64,000 nucleotides of DNA from Phenylobacterium sp. J367 (GTDB taxonomy: Bacteria > Pseudomonadota > Alphaproteobacteria > Caulobacterales > Caulobacteraceae). Each line of letters begins with the position of its first letter. Position 1 is the stretch's first letter. Positions 1-8,645 of this stretch are shown piece by piece. Under the pieces are notes generated by a model, which was given only the letters and a program-made list of their open reading frames with translations, searched no databases and had not been told where the DNA came from. The position numbers and the translations under genes are program-made. The DNA lies in NCBI RefSeq assembly GCF_024699985.1, contig NZ_JAJONA010000001.1, forward strand, positions 4,346,501-4,410,500. The letters run 5' to 3'.

Positions 1-3000
1 CGATGACCGCCTTGCGCTGCCCGCCGTTCTGCCAGGCTTCGAGCAGGTTCTGGACCTGCTTGCCCAGGCCGGCGGCGGCCCAACCCAGGTGGGTCTCGAA
101 GATCTGGCCGACGTTCATCCGCGACGGCACGCCCAGCGGGTTCAGCACGATATCGACGCTCGTACCGTCCTCCAGGTAGGGCATGTCCTCGATCGGCAGG
201 ATCTTGGAGATGACCCCCTTGTTGCCGTGACGGCCGGCCATCTTGTCGCCCGGCTGCAGCTTGCGCTTCACTGCGACGAACACCTTGACCATCTTCATCA
301 CGCCAGGCGGCAGCTCGTCGCCGCGCTGCAGCTTGTCGACCTTGTCCTCGAAGCGGCGGTCCAGACGCTTGCGGGCCTCGTCGAACTGGCGGCGCATGGC
401 CTCCAGCTCGCCCATGGCCTTTTCGTCGTCCAGAGCGATCTGCCACCACAGGCCGGGCGAGATCTCTTCCAGCTTGTCGGCGGTGATCTCGCCGCGGCCC
501 AGGCCCTTCGGACCCGAGACGGCGGACTTGCCGACCAGCAACTGGCGCAGGCGCGAGGTCATGTTGCGGTTCAGGATCGCGAACTCGTCGTCGCGGTCCT
601 TGCCCAGCCGGTCGATCTCGGCGCGTTCGATCGCGAGCGCGCGCTCGTCCTTGTCGACGCCGTGACGGTTGAACACGCGGACTTCCACGATGGTCCCGGC
701 GACGCCCGGGGGCAGGCGCAGGGAGGTGTCGCGGACGTCGGACGCCTTCTCGCCGAAGATGGCGCGCAGCAGCTTCTCTTCCGGCGTCATCGGGCTCTCG
801 CCCTTCGGCGTCACCTTGCCGACCAGGATGTCGCCCGGCAGGACCTCGGCGCCGATCGCCACGATGCCGGCTTCGTCGAGGTTGCGGAGCGCTTCCTCGC
901 CGACGTTCGGGATGTCGCGGGTGATCTCTTCTGGACCCAGCTTGGTGTCGCGGGCCATGACCTCGAACTCCTCGATGTGGATCGAGGTGAAGACGTCATC
1001 GCGCACGATCCGCTCGGAGATCAGGATCGAGTCTTCGAAGTTGTAGCCGTTCCACGGCATGAACGCGACGAGGGCGTTGCGGCCCAGGGCGAGTTCGCCG
1101 AGCTCCGTCGACGGGCCGTCGGCGATCACGTCGCCGGCGGCGATCCGGTCGCCCACGCGGACCAGCGGACGCTGGTTGATGCAGGTGGACGTGTTGGAGC
1201 GCTGGAACTTCTGCAGGCGGTAGATGTCGACGCCCGGCTTGGTGGGGTCGGTCTCTTCCGTGGCGCGGACCACGATCCGGGTGCCGTCGATCTGCTCGAC
1301 GACGCCCGAGCGGCGGGCCACCACGACGGCGCCGGAGTCCACGGCCACGACGCTCTCCATGCCGGTGCCGACCAGCGGCGCATCCGACTGGATGAGCGGC
1401 ACGGCCTGCTTCTGCATGTTCGAGCCCATGAGGGCGCGGTTGGCGTCATCGTTTTCCAGGAACGGAATGAGCGACGCCGCGACAGAAACGACCTGCTTCG
1501 GCGACACGTCCATCAGGTCGACGTCGGCCTTCGGCAGCAGCGAGGGTTCGCCGTTGATCCGGCCGGGGACCAGGTCCTCGACGATGGCGCCGCCGTCCAG
1601 CTTGATGTTGGCCTGGGCGATGACGTGCTTCGCCTCTTCCATGGCCGACATGTAGACCACCTCGTCGGTGATCTTGCCGTCACGGATGCGGCGATACGGG
1701 CTCTCGATGAAGCCGTACTTGTTGACCACCGCGTGGGTGGCCAGCGAGTTGATCAGGCCGATGTTCGGGCCTTCCGGCGTCTCGATCGGGCAGATCCGGC
1801 CGTAGTGGGTTGGATGCACGTCGCGGACTTCGAAGCCGGCCCGCTCGCGGGTCAGACCACCCGGGCCAAGCGCCGACAGGCGACGCTTGTGGGTGATTTC
1901 CGACAACGGGTTCGTCTGGTCCATGAACTGCGAGAGCTGCGAGGAGCCGAAGAACTCCCGCACGGCGGCGGCCGCCGGCTTCGCATTGATCAGGTCGTGC
2001 GGCATGACCGTGTCGATATCGACCGAGCTCATGCGCTCCTTGATGGCGCGTTCCATGCGCAGCAGGCCGACGCGGTACTGGTTCTCCAGCAGCTCGCCCA
2101 CCGAACGGACCCGGCGGTTGCCGAGGTTGTCGATGTCGTCGATCTCGCCGCGGCCGTCGCGCAGGCCCACCAGGGTCTTGAGCACCGCCAGCACATCTTC
2201 CTTGCGCAGGATGCGCACGTCGTCCGGGCAGTCCAGCTCGAGACGCATGTTCATCTTCACGCGGCCGACCGAGGAGAGGTCGTAGCGCTCGCCGTCGAAG
2301 AACAGGCTCTTGAACATCGCCTCGGCGGCTTCCACCGTCGGCGGCTCGCCCGGGCGCATGACCCGGTAGATGTCGAAGAGGGCGTCCTCGCGGACGGTGT
2401 TCTTGTCCACCCGCAGGGTGTTGCGGATGTAGGCGCCGATGTTGACGTCGTCGATGTCGAGGACGTCGAGGGTGGCGAAGCCCTGCTCCTCCAGCGAGGC
2501 GAGCAGCGCCGGGTCCAGTTCGTCGCCGGCCTCGGCGTAGATCTCGCCGGTCTCGAAGTTGACGAGGTCGCGCGCCAGGTAGCGGCCGGTCAGCGCCTCA
2601 GGCGCGAGCAGCAGCGTCTTCAGGCCGTTGTCGGCGAACTTCTTGGCGTTACGCGCCGAGATCTTCTGGCCGGCCGGAGCGATCTCCTCGCCCGTGTCGG
2701 CGTCGATCAGCGGGAACTCCGGCTTCACGCCGCGCCAGCGCTCGGCCTTGTACGGGGTGGCCCAGCCGTCGCCCTTCTTCTCGTAGGGAACCGACTCGTA
2801 GAACGTGGAGAGGATCTCCTCGCCGTCCATGCCGAGCGCCATCAGGAAGGTGGTGGCCGGCAGCTTGCGGCGGCGGTCGATGCGGACGTAGGCGATGTCC
2901 TTGGCGTCGAACTCGAAGTCGAGCCAGGAGCCGCGATACGGGATCACGCGGGCGGCGAACAGCAGCTTGCCCGAAGCGTGCGTCTTGCCCTTGTCGTGAT

Positions 3001-3490
3001 CAAAGAAGACGCCCGGCGAGCGGTGCATCTGGGAGACGATGACGCGCTGGGTCCCGTTGACGATGAAGGTGCCCTTCTCCGTCATGAGCGGGATGTCGCC
3101 CATGTAGACGTCCTGCTCCTTGATGTCCTTCACGGAGCGGGCGCCGGTCTCTTCGTCGGTTTCGAAGACGATCAGGCGCAGCTTGACCTTCAGCGGCGCG
3201 GCATAGGTCATGTCGCGCTGGACGCATTCCTCGACGTCGTACTTCGGCTCCTCGAACTCGTAGGAGACGTATTCGAGCACCGCGCGCTCGTTGAAATCCT
3301 TGATCGGGAAGACGGACTTGAAGACCGCTTCCACGCCTTCGTCCCGGCGGTCCGCGGCGCGGGTCTCGCGCTGCAGGAACTGCTCGTAGGACGAACGCTG
3401 AACCTCGATCAGGTTCGGCATCTGAACGGCTTCGGGAATGCGGCCGAACGACTTCCGGATCCGCTTCTTACCGGTGAAGGATTGCGCCAT
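1..3490 (-). CDS. rpoB: DNA-directed RNA polymerase beta subunit (3' end outside window)
   Basis: This encodes the RNA polymerase beta subunit, which forms one jaw of the catalytic core and the rifampicin pocket. Reading leftward from ATG 3488-3490 gives about 1163 uninterrupted codons, so roughly 200 C-terminal residues of the usual ~1360 lie beyond position 1. It begins MAQSFTGKKRIRKSFGRIPE. The rifampicin-region signature FGSSQLSQFMDQTNPLSEIT falls near residues 514-533 with wild-type-looking residues, followed by THKRRLSALGPGG. The motif KMAGRHGNKGVISK lies close to the left edge. An AAGGGA ribosome site sits 5 bases before the start. It is separated from rplL by two unrelated genes and a 441-base leader, so it must use its own promoter or read-through. 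Identity is certain. Confidence 0.98.
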   Translation of the reverse strand, partial: MAQSFTGKKRIRKSFGRIPEAVQMPNLIEVQRSSYEQFLQRETRAADRRDEGVEAVFKSVFPIKDFNERAVLEYVSYEFEEPKYDVEECVQRDMTYAAPLKVKLRLIVFETDEETGARSVKDIKEQDVYMGDIPLMTEKGTFIVNGTQRVIVSQMHRSPGVFFDHDKGKTHASGKLLFAARVIPYRGSWLDFEFDAKDIAYVRIDRRRKLPATTFLMALGMDGEEILSTFYESVPYEKKGDGWATPYKAERWRGVKPEFPLIDADTGEEIAPAGQKISARNAKKFADNGLKTLLLAPEALTGRYLARDLVNFETGEIYAEAGDELDPALLASLEEQGFATLDVLDIDDVNIGAYIRNTLRVDKNTVREDALFDIYRVMRPGEPPTVEAAEAMFKSLFFDGERYDLSSVGRVKMNMRLELDCPDDVRILRKEDVLAVLKTLVGLRDGRGEIDDIDNLGNRRVRSVGELLENQYRVGLLRMERAIKERMSSVDIDTVMPHDLINAKPAAAAVREFFGSSQLSQFMDQTNPLSEITHKRRLSALGPGGLTRERAGFEVRDVHPTHYGRICPIETPEGPNIGLINSLATHAVVNKYGFIESPYRRIRDGKITDEVVYMSAMEEAKHVIAQANIKLDGGAIVEDLVPGRINGEPSLLPKADVDLMDVSPKQVVSVAASLIPFLENDDANRALMGSNMQKQAVPLIQSDAPLVGTGMESVVAVDSGAVVVARRSGVVEQIDGTRIVVRATEETDPTKPGVDIYRLQKFQRSNTSTCINQRPLVRVGDRIAAGDVIADGPSTELGELALGRNALVAFMPWNGYNFEDSILISERIVRDDVFTSIHIEEFEVMARDTKLGPEEITRDIPNVGEEALRNLDEAGIVAIGAEVLPGDILVGKVTPKGESPMTPEEKLLRAIFGEKASDVRDTSLRLPPGVAGTIVEVRVFNRHGVDKDERALAIERAEIDRLGKDRDDEFAILNRNMTSRLRQLLVGKSAVSGPKGLGRGEITADKLEEISPGLWWQIALDDEKAMGELEAMRRQFDEARKRLDRRFEDKVDKLQRGDELPPGVMKMVKVFVAVKRKLQPGDKMAGRHGNKGVISKILPIEDMPYLEDGTSVDIVLNPLGVPSRMNVGQIFETHLGWAAAGLGKQVQNLLEAWQNGGQRKAVI

Positions 3491-3931
3491 TTTTATCCCT
3501 TGAGGACGTGCGGGCACGGAGTCCCGCCGTCGAGCTTTGGTATCCTGCGTCCACCCTCGTGCTCCCTGCTGGGAGCCGGACGCTGGAAGCCCCTGTGTCG
3601 TCAGGGGCGCCCCTCGCATGGCCGGAGGGCTTAGGGCCATGCCTCGGAGCAATACGCGCGAAGAACCGCGTCTTCGGAATCGGAAATTTCGCGAAGAGGC
3701 GGAGATAGGATGTTTGGGGGGCGGAAGGGAAGCCCTTTTAGCAACGAAATGGCGGCGCCGGGTGGAGATCCCGACGCCGCCTTCTGGTCGATCCCGGGGA
3801 TAGGCTCCGGGACAGTGCTAGCTTCCGATAGTCTACGCTGGTCGCGCAGCCCCCAAACCAGGGACGCACATCGGAAGTTCCGCCACCCCTTGCGGTAGAG
3901 CTGCGATTTTTTCCAACCCCTTGTGGACAGT
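3491..3931 (-). promoter_or_regulatory. rpoB upstream leader with stacked hairpins
   Basis: There is no credible gene in these 441 bases. The rpoB-proximal part contains three clear inverted repeats: GCTCCC/GGGAGC (3561-3576), CCCCTG/CAGGGG (3590-3607) and CATGGCC/GGCCATG (3617-3641). These would form consecutive hairpins in the rpoB mRNA leader. I could not identify a convincing -35/-10 pair; a GCTAGCAC box on the minus strand near 3826-3833 matches 7 of 8 positions of the Caulobacter -10 consensus but lacks a good -35. A regulatory leader is an inference from length and structure. Confidence 0.4.
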
Positions 3932-4735
3932 CTACTCGGCCGGAACTGGCGAGGCGTTCGGGGCGAAGGGGCGCCAGGCGGCGCGCGCGTAGCGGGCGTG
4001 GTACTCGGGGTGCTCGGTGCCCATCAGCCGGTCCCACCAGGTGAACCAGGCGGCGTAGTTGTAGCCGGCCTGGGCATGGTGAAGATCGTGGTGGCTCGTG
4101 GTGACGATGAAGTCGAGCATCGGCTTGCCGTCGCGCCTCGCGGGCATCAGCTCGTAGCCCGAGTGCAGCAGGGTGTTGGTTGCGATCTGGTAGAGCATCA
4201 CCCACTGCATGGCGTTCCACGGCATCGGGAAGACCAGCGGCCAGACGATGACGAAGCCGATGAGGACCACCGCCTCGCCGATGTCGAAGCTGTAGGCGGT
4301 GAACGGCGACGGGTTGTGGCTGCGGTGATGGCGCCGGTGGAACCGCCGGAACAGCCTGGGGTCGTGCATCAGCCGGTGAGCCCAATAGAACCAGGCGTCC
4401 AGTCCGATGATCCCGGCGACGATGGAGATCCCGAACCACGCCGGACCCCAGCCGTTGGCGATCTCGCCCAGGGGATATAGGCCCCAGCGGAACATGAAGG
4501 TCATCAGGATCCCGGCGGTGGCGAACACCATCATCGAGCGCAGCGAGAACATCAGCTCGGTGAGCATCTGACGCGCGGGCGGGCTTTCCTCGCGGATCTT
4601 CCGCGCCTTGATGAACGGCGCGAGCACGACCCAGAGCAGCAGCCAGACGGCCACAGTGAAGATCAGGTAGCGGGTCAGCGTCGGCCGCAGCTCGCGAAGC
4701 CAGATCGCTGCGACGTCGGTCAGCGCGGTTTCCAT
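3932..4735 (-). CDS. Fatty acid hydroxylase / sterol desaturase family membrane protein
   Basis: This is a 267-residue integral membrane di-iron protein of the fatty acid hydroxylase superfamily. The histidine clusters are visible: H120-RLM-H124, then HRRHHRSH at 133-140, H191, and HHDLHH at 215-220, matching the family's HX3H / HX2HH / HX2HH pattern. Hydrophobic segments lie near 22-40, 64-84, 98-118 and 155-172. I chose ATG 4733-4735 because GAGAGGGG lies 7 bases upstream; a longer reading from 4783 has no good ribosome site. It follows the AraC-type regulator gene on the same strand with 91 bases between them, so the regulator may control it. The substrate (fatty acid, sterol, hopanoid or carotenoid) cannot be told from sequence. 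Confidence 0.85.
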   Translation of the reverse strand: METALTDVAAIWLRELRPTLTRYLIFTVAVWLLLWVVLAPFIKARKIREESPPARQMLTELMFSLRSMMVFATAGILMTFMFRWGLYPLGEIANGWGPAWFGISIVAGIIGLDAWFYWAHRLMHDPRLFRRFHRRHHRSHNPSPFTAYSFDIGEAVVLIGFVIVWPLVFPMPWNAMQWVMLYQIATNTLLHSGYELMPARRDGKPMLDFIVTTSHHDLHHAQAGYNYAAWFTWWDRLMGTEHPEYHARYARAAWRPFAPNASPVPAE

Positions 4736-4826
4736 GGGAAATCCCCTCTCGGTTCGATGCGCCGAGAGAAGCGGAGGCCCCACGCGCGGTCTCGCCCAGG
4801 CCGCAACAGCCTCGCCGATTCCGGAA

Positions 4827-5894
4827 TCAGACGGCTTCTTTCAGTTCCGGCGAGGCCAAGGCCTCGCGCCGCCAGTCGGTGGGGGTGAGGCCGGTCGCCG
4901 CCCGGAACGCCCGGTTGAAGGGGCCCAGCGAGCCGAAGCCAAGGTCGAAGGCGATGGCGGCCACAGTGGTCCGGGCCTCGGCCGGGTCGGCGAGCCGGCG
5001 CTTGGCGGCTTCGATCCGGTAGCCGTTCACGAAGTCGGCGAAGTTGCGGTGGCCCAGGCGGCCGTTGATCAGCTTCCGAAGCCGGTGCTCGGGCACGCCC
5101 AGGTCCCGGGCGAGCGCGCCGATGGTCAGCCCCTCCCGGCGCCAGGCGCCCTCGCCCATCATGGCGTCGAGCCTTTGGAGCGTCAGGCGGTCGGCCGCCT
5201 GGGCGCGGGTGTCCGGCGGCGCCTCCTGCCGCCGCGGCGCGCCGAACACGGACGGATCCGGCCGCAACATCAAGCCTGCGAGGCTCAGCGTGAGCACGGC
5301 GAGCAGCAGGCCTCCGCCCGTGCGACCGACCACGAGCTGCAGCCAGGCCGGATCATGGGTGAGGCGGAAGGTGAAGCCGACGCCGACCTCAAGCACGGCG
5401 AACAGGCATGCCAAGCCCAGCAGCAAGCCCCGGAAGCGCCGCCGCCCCTCGACAAGGTCGTCAGCCCACCCGCGGGCGATCAGCACGCCGGCGTGGATCG
5501 CGAGCAGCCCCGAGAACGCATTGCGCAGCCACCACAAGGCTTCCTTGATCGGCGGGGGGACCGAGAACATCACGACGCCGGAAACGAGCAGCACAAGGGC
5601 CGGCGCCACGGTCAAGGGCGTCACGCGGTAGTCCGCGAAGACGACGAGCACGAACAGCCAGAACAGCCCCGCGACCGCGAAGGCCGCGAATGCGACGGGC
5701 CACGGCTCGCCCAGCACCTGCCAAAGCGGCGGCGACTCATTGATCATCCACGCCAGGATGCTGACGCTGAACAGCGTCGCCGCGATCTTCACGTCGCGCC
5801 GAAGGCCGCTGCGCACGACGCCCAGCATGGTGGTGAGCGTGAGGCCCGCTGCGATCCCGTGAACGAAAGCGCTGACGACGGCGGAGTCGAGCAT
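4827..5894 (-). CDS. AraC-family transcriptional regulator with N-terminal membrane domain
   Basis: The 355-residue protein has two parts. Residues 1 to about 215 carry some six or seven hydrophobic segments and look like a membrane-embedded sensor. The C-terminal ~100 residues form an AraC/XylS DNA-binding domain with two helix-turn-helix units: one around LTIGALARDLGVPEHRLRKL, and the second ending in FGFGSLGPFNRAF-like sequence (read here as DLGFGSLGPFNRAFRAATGL) followed by TPTDWRRE. This layout is common for membrane AraC regulators whose ligand is unknown. The start ATG 5892-5894 lies only 16 bases beyond the rplL terminator hairpin region, so it is probably transcribed by read-through from rplL. 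Its neighbour, the fatty acid hydroxylase, is the likely target (inference). Confidence 0.85.
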   Translation of the reverse strand: MLDSAVVSAFVHGIAAGLTLTTMLGVVRSGLRRDVKIAATLFSVSILAWMINESPPLWQVLGEPWPVAFAAFAVAGLFWLFVLVVFADYRVTPLTVAPALVLLVSGVVMFSVPPPIKEALWWLRNAFSGLLAIHAGVLIARGWADDLVEGRRRFRGLLLGLACLFAVLEVGVGFTFRLTHDPAWLQLVVGRTGGGLLLAVLTLSLAGLMLRPDPSVFGAPRRQEAPPDTRAQAADRLTLQRLDAMMGEGAWRREGLTIGALARDLGVPEHRLRKLINGRLGHRNFADFVNGYRIEAAKRRLADPAEARTTVAAIAFDLGFGSLGPFNRAFRAATGLTPTDWRREALASPELKEAV

Positions 5895-5910
5895 GGCGCG
5901 AGCCTAGCAC

Positions 5911-5946
5911 AAAGAAAAAGGGCCGGAGGTCGCCCCCCGGCCCTTT
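5911..5946 (-). terminator. Intrinsic terminator after rplL
   Basis: A perfect 10-bp stem AAAGGGCCGG / CCGGCCCTTT (5917-5926 with 5937-5946) is followed, in the leftward direction, by TTTTTCTTTG. This is a canonical rho-independent terminator for the rplJL transcript. Confidence 0.9.
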
Positions 5947-5975
5947 CGCAGAGACTTCGAAACCGAAGCTCCGGC

Positions 5976-6362
5976 TTACTTCACCTGGACGGTGGCGCCG
6001 GCTTCTTCGAGCTTCTTCTTGATCTCTTCCGCTTCCTGCTTGGAGACGTTCTCCTTCACGTTCTGCGGAGCGCCTTCGACCAGGTCCTTGGCTTCCTTCA
6101 GGCCGAGGTCCGGACGGACAGCGCGGACTTCCTTGATCACGTTGATCTTCTTGTCGCCACCGGCGGTCAGAACAACGGTGAACTCGGTTTGCTCTTCGGC
6201 GGCTTCGGCCGGAGCAGCGCCACCGGCGCCCGGAGCAGCGGCCACGGCCACCGGAGCGGCGGCGGAGACGCCCCACTTTTCTTCCAGCAGCTTGGAGAGC
6301 TCGGCGGCTTCCAGGACGGTCAGGGCGGACAGGTCTTCGACCAGCTTTTCGAGATTAGCCAT
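5976..6362 (-). CDS. rplL: 50S ribosomal protein L7/L12
   Basis: This is the 128-residue stalk protein of the large ribosomal subunit, which recruits translation factors. It shows an N-terminal dimerisation segment (MANLEKLVEDLSALTVLEAA), an Ala/Gly/Pro-rich hinge around residues 35-58, and a conserved C-terminal factor-binding domain containing KINVIKEVRAVRPDLGLKEA and ending GATVQVK. It follows rplJ after 45 bases in the same transcript, and a strong terminator lies 29 bases past its stop. Length and sequence are typical. Confidence 0.98.
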   Translation of the reverse strand: MANLEKLVEDLSALTVLEAAELSKLLEEKWGVSAAAPVAVAAAPGAGGAAPAEAAEEQTEFTVVLTAGGDKKINVIKEVRAVRPDLGLKEAKDLVEGAPQNVKENVSKQEAEEIKKKLEEAGATVQVK

Positions 6363-6407
6363 GTGATTGGATCCTTGAGGATATTGGGTTGTCGGGGAAG
6401 ATGACGA

Positions 6408-6923
6408 TCAGGCGGCGTCTTTGGCGGCGTAAGCGCCAACGACACGCGCAAGCTGGCCGGCCGGGGCCTGCAGGACGCCGGCGATCTTGGTCGCCGGGGC
6501 TTGCAGGAGGCCGATGATCTTGCCGCGGAGCTGGTCGAGCGAGGGCAGCGACGCGAGCGCCGTCACCGAAGCCTTGTCCAGCACCTGCTGACCCATGAAG
6601 CCGCCAATGACGGAGAACTTGTCGTTCTCCTTGGCGTACTGGGTCGCGACCTTGGCGGCAGACACCGGATCGGACGCGAAGGCGATGGCGACCGGACCCT
6701 TGAACAGGGCGTCGCCCTGCTCGCCGATCGAGCCGTCCAGAGCCTTCGTGGCCAGGGTGTTCTTGACCACCTTCAGCTGGGCGCCCTGCTCACGCAGCTT
6801 GCCCCGCAGATCGGTCATTTCCGCAACGGTCAGACCCATGTAGTGGGTCACGACCACGGCGCCGGCAGCCGCGAAATCGCCCTTCAGCGTTTCGATGGCT
6901 TCCTGCTTTTGAGCGCGGTCCAT
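6408..6923 (-). CDS. rplJ: 50S ribosomal protein L10
   Basis: This is the 171-residue base of the ribosomal stalk, which binds L7/L12 dimers through its C-terminus and 23S rRNA through its N-terminal domain. It begins MDRAQKQEAIETLKGDFAAA and contains VVTHYMGLTVAEMTDLR and VKNTLATKAL. The chosen start, ATG 6921-6923, has GGAG 7 bases upstream; an in-frame ATG four codons earlier lacks a ribosome site. The gene is preceded by a long leader, as expected for autogenous control by L10. Confidence 0.97.
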   Translation of the reverse strand: MDRAQKQEAIETLKGDFAAAGAVVVTHYMGLTVAEMTDLRGKLREQGAQLKVVKNTLATKALDGSIGEQGDALFKGPVAIAFASDPVSAAKVATQYAKENDKFSVIGGFMGQQVLDKASVTALASLPSLDQLRGKIIGLLQAPATKIAGVLQAPAGQLARVVGAYAAKDAA

Positions 6924-7225
6924 TGCGGTCTCCATACTCAGGTTCGACCCGCGCGCGAGTGCGCGAGCCGGTAGATCCCTGTCGAGTGAGAGAAGCCGCA
7001 GCCTCGCGCCCAAGCCTTGAGGCGGCTGGGTGCGGAACTATCATCTTCCCGTCTCCCGGCGGCCGAAGGAGGGCTCTCCTTCGCGTTATGGTCCAGGTGG
7101 CCCCTGGTCCCCGCTGTTCTCTGACAGGCTCAGGCGCGCGCCCTAAGGACGCCCCTGCCCGCGCCATGCCCCGAGGGGAACGGCGTGAAGGCGCGGCTCT
7201 TACAGGAAACCGGCGGCGGACTCAA
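6924..7225 (-). promoter_or_regulatory. rplJ promoter and L10-type mRNA leader
   Basis: About 300 non-coding bases separate rplJ from the enoyl-CoA hydratase stop. A promoter-like pair reads leftward: TTGAGT (7220-7225), a 15-base spacer, then TGTAAG (7199-7204). This would leave a leader of about 270 bases. The leader contains the near-complementary arms CCCAAGCC and GGCGGCTGGG (7009-7030) and GGCCGAAGGAG/CTCCTTCG (about 7060-7084). Long structured leaders ahead of rplJ bind L10-L7/L12 in many bacteria; that role here is inferred from position. The promoter is a weak match. Confidence 0.4.
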
Positions 7226-7235
7226 CAGGTCGAAC

Positions 7236-8063
7236 TCAACCACCCGTCCATGCCGGAGTACGCTTCTCCATCCAGGCCTTGACGCCCTCCTCGTAGTCGG
7301 GCTCGCGGGCCATCTGCTCGAGCAGGGCCTCGGCGGCGCGCACGGAGCTGGCCGCGTCGCGGTGCAGGTCACGGTAGATCTGGCGCTTGGTCTCGCGCGC
7401 TGACCCCGGCGCAACGCTCGTCGCGATGGTCTTCGCGTACTCCAGCACCTCCTCCATCAACCGCTCGGCCGGGACGACCCGGTTGAGGAAGCCCATGACC
7501 ATCGCCTCCTCGGCGGTGAACACACGGCTGGAGAGCAGGATGTCGTTGGCATGGGTGAGGCCGACGATCCTCGGCAGCAGCCAGGAGAGGCCGAATTCCG
7601 CCGGGAAGTTGAACCGCCCGTGCGCGGCGGTGAACTTCGCGCCCGGAACGCAGAACCGGAGGTCCGCGAAGGCGGCCAGCACGAGGCCCACGCCGGCCGC
7701 CGCGCCATTGATCGCCGCGATCACCGGCTTGCCGATCCCGAAGTGGTAGGCGAAGGCCGCGTCGAACGCCGGGTCGACGCCGAACCCCGGCTCGGCGATG
7801 TCGTCCGGCGTGCCGGGATCGTATCCGCCCTTCGCCGAATGGCCTTCCAGCGCCTGCAGGTCGGCGCCCGCGCAGAACGCCTGTCCCTCGGGGTCGCCAG
7901 TGACCACGATCACCCGCACGCGGGGATCGCGGTCGGCCTCGAGCAGGATCCAGCGGTACTCGGCATGCATCCGCCCGGTCCAGGCGTTGCGCCGCTTCGG
8001 GCGGGCGAGAGTCACGACGGCGACGCCGTCCGTGATTTCGTAGCGGGTGGCCTTCAGCTCCAT
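7236..8063 (-). CDS. Enoyl-CoA hydratase/isomerase family protein
   Basis: This 275-residue crotonase-fold protein probably hydrates or isomerises an acyl-CoA in fatty-acid-type degradation. The two oxyanion-hole signatures are present: AFCAGADLQ (residues 62-70) and NGAAAGVG (119-126). A glutamate in FPAEFG (E156) occupies the usual catalytic position. It starts MELKATRYEITDGVAVVTLA at 8063 and directly follows the acetyltransferase gene, with 7 bases between the two. The exact substrate cannot be assigned. It sits between the L11 and L10 operons, an unusual place. Confidence 0.9.
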   Translation of the reverse strand: MELKATRYEITDGVAVVTLARPKRRNAWTGRMHAEYRWILLEADRDPRVRVIVVTGDPEGQAFCAGADLQALEGHSAKGGYDPGTPDDIAEPGFGVDPAFDAAFAYHFGIGKPVIAAINGAAAGVGLVLAAFADLRFCVPGAKFTAAHGRFNFPAEFGLSWLLPRIVGLTHANDILLSSRVFTAEEAMVMGFLNRVVPAERLMEEVLEYAKTIATSVAPGSARETKRQIYRDLHRDAASSVRAAEALLEQMAREPDYEEGVKAWMEKRTPAWTGG

Positions 8064-8070
8064 GGCGCCA

Positions 8071-8577
8071 CTATGCCACGCGGAAGCGCAGGATCAGCCC
8101 GTTCCAGTTCCCGTCGGCCTGGTCGAGCGCCTCCACCGGCCCGGACGCCGCGGCTTGCGCGACACCGCGCCAGAACGGTTGAGCCGGGGCGTTTCGGCGG
8201 GCCACTGCGATCTCCCAGAGGCCGGGCCGACCGCTGATCGCCGCCAGCGCCGCGCGCCGGCCGACGCCCTCGCGCCGGTAGTGCCGGGCCACGAAGAACT
8301 CCGCGACGTTCCAGTCGCAGGGCTTTCCGGAATGGCTGTGGGTGTTCAGGAGCACGAACCCCGCGAGCTGGCCGTCCGCCCGGATCAGGAAGGGCGCCCG
8401 CTCCGGGTCCTCCCAGTAGGTGTCGAGGAAGGGATAGGGCGGGAAGCGGCCGTCCTCGCCCAGTTCGACCTGCCGCTCGGACCAGAAGTCGCTGAAGTCG
8501 TGGACATAGAGTTGGAAGAGGTTGGCGACCGCCTCACGCCGCTCCGGCCCGACAGGCTCCAGGGTCACCTCGGCCAT
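8071..8577 (-). CDS. GNAT-family acetyltransferase
   Basis: This is a 168-residue Gcn5-related N-acetyltransferase. The acetyl-CoA pyrophosphate-binding motif is seen as YRREGVGRRAALAA near residues 100-113, with the preceding beta strand NVAEFFVARHYR. The start is set at ATG 8575-8577, with GAGGGAAG immediately upstream; a TTG four codons earlier would overlap that ribosome site. The ribosome site lies directly behind the rplA terminator, so expression probably depends on terminator read-through. Substrate unknown. It forms a pair with the downstream enoyl-CoA hydratase gene. Confidence 0.85.
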   Translation of the reverse strand: MAEVTLEPVGPERREAVANLFQLYVHDFSDFWSERQVELGEDGRFPPYPFLDTYWEDPERAPFLIRADGQLAGFVLLNTHSHSGKPCDWNVAEFFVARHYRREGVGRRAALAAISGRPGLWEIAVARRNAPAQPFWRGVAQAAASGPVEALDQADGNWNGLILRFRVA

Positions 8578-8586
8578 CTCTTCCCT

Positions 8587-8622
8587 CAAAGAAAAAGGCG
8601 CGGACGTCGCCGTCCGCGCCTT
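8587..8622 (-). terminator. Intrinsic terminator after rplA
   Basis: A perfect 12-bp stem AAGGCGCGGACG / CGTCCGCGCCTT (8595-8606 with 8611-8622) with a 4-base loop is followed leftward by TTTTTCTTTG. It ends the rplK-rplA transcript. Confidence 0.92.
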
Positions 8623-8645
8623 GGTCTTAGCAGAGCTTGCAGCTC

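Noticed and set aside
89..3634. A 1181-codon open frame on the plus strand
   Set aside because: It is wholly antisense to rpoB, has no ribosome site and low-complexity His/Asp/Arg-rich composition. It is a shadow caused by high GC at third codon positions.
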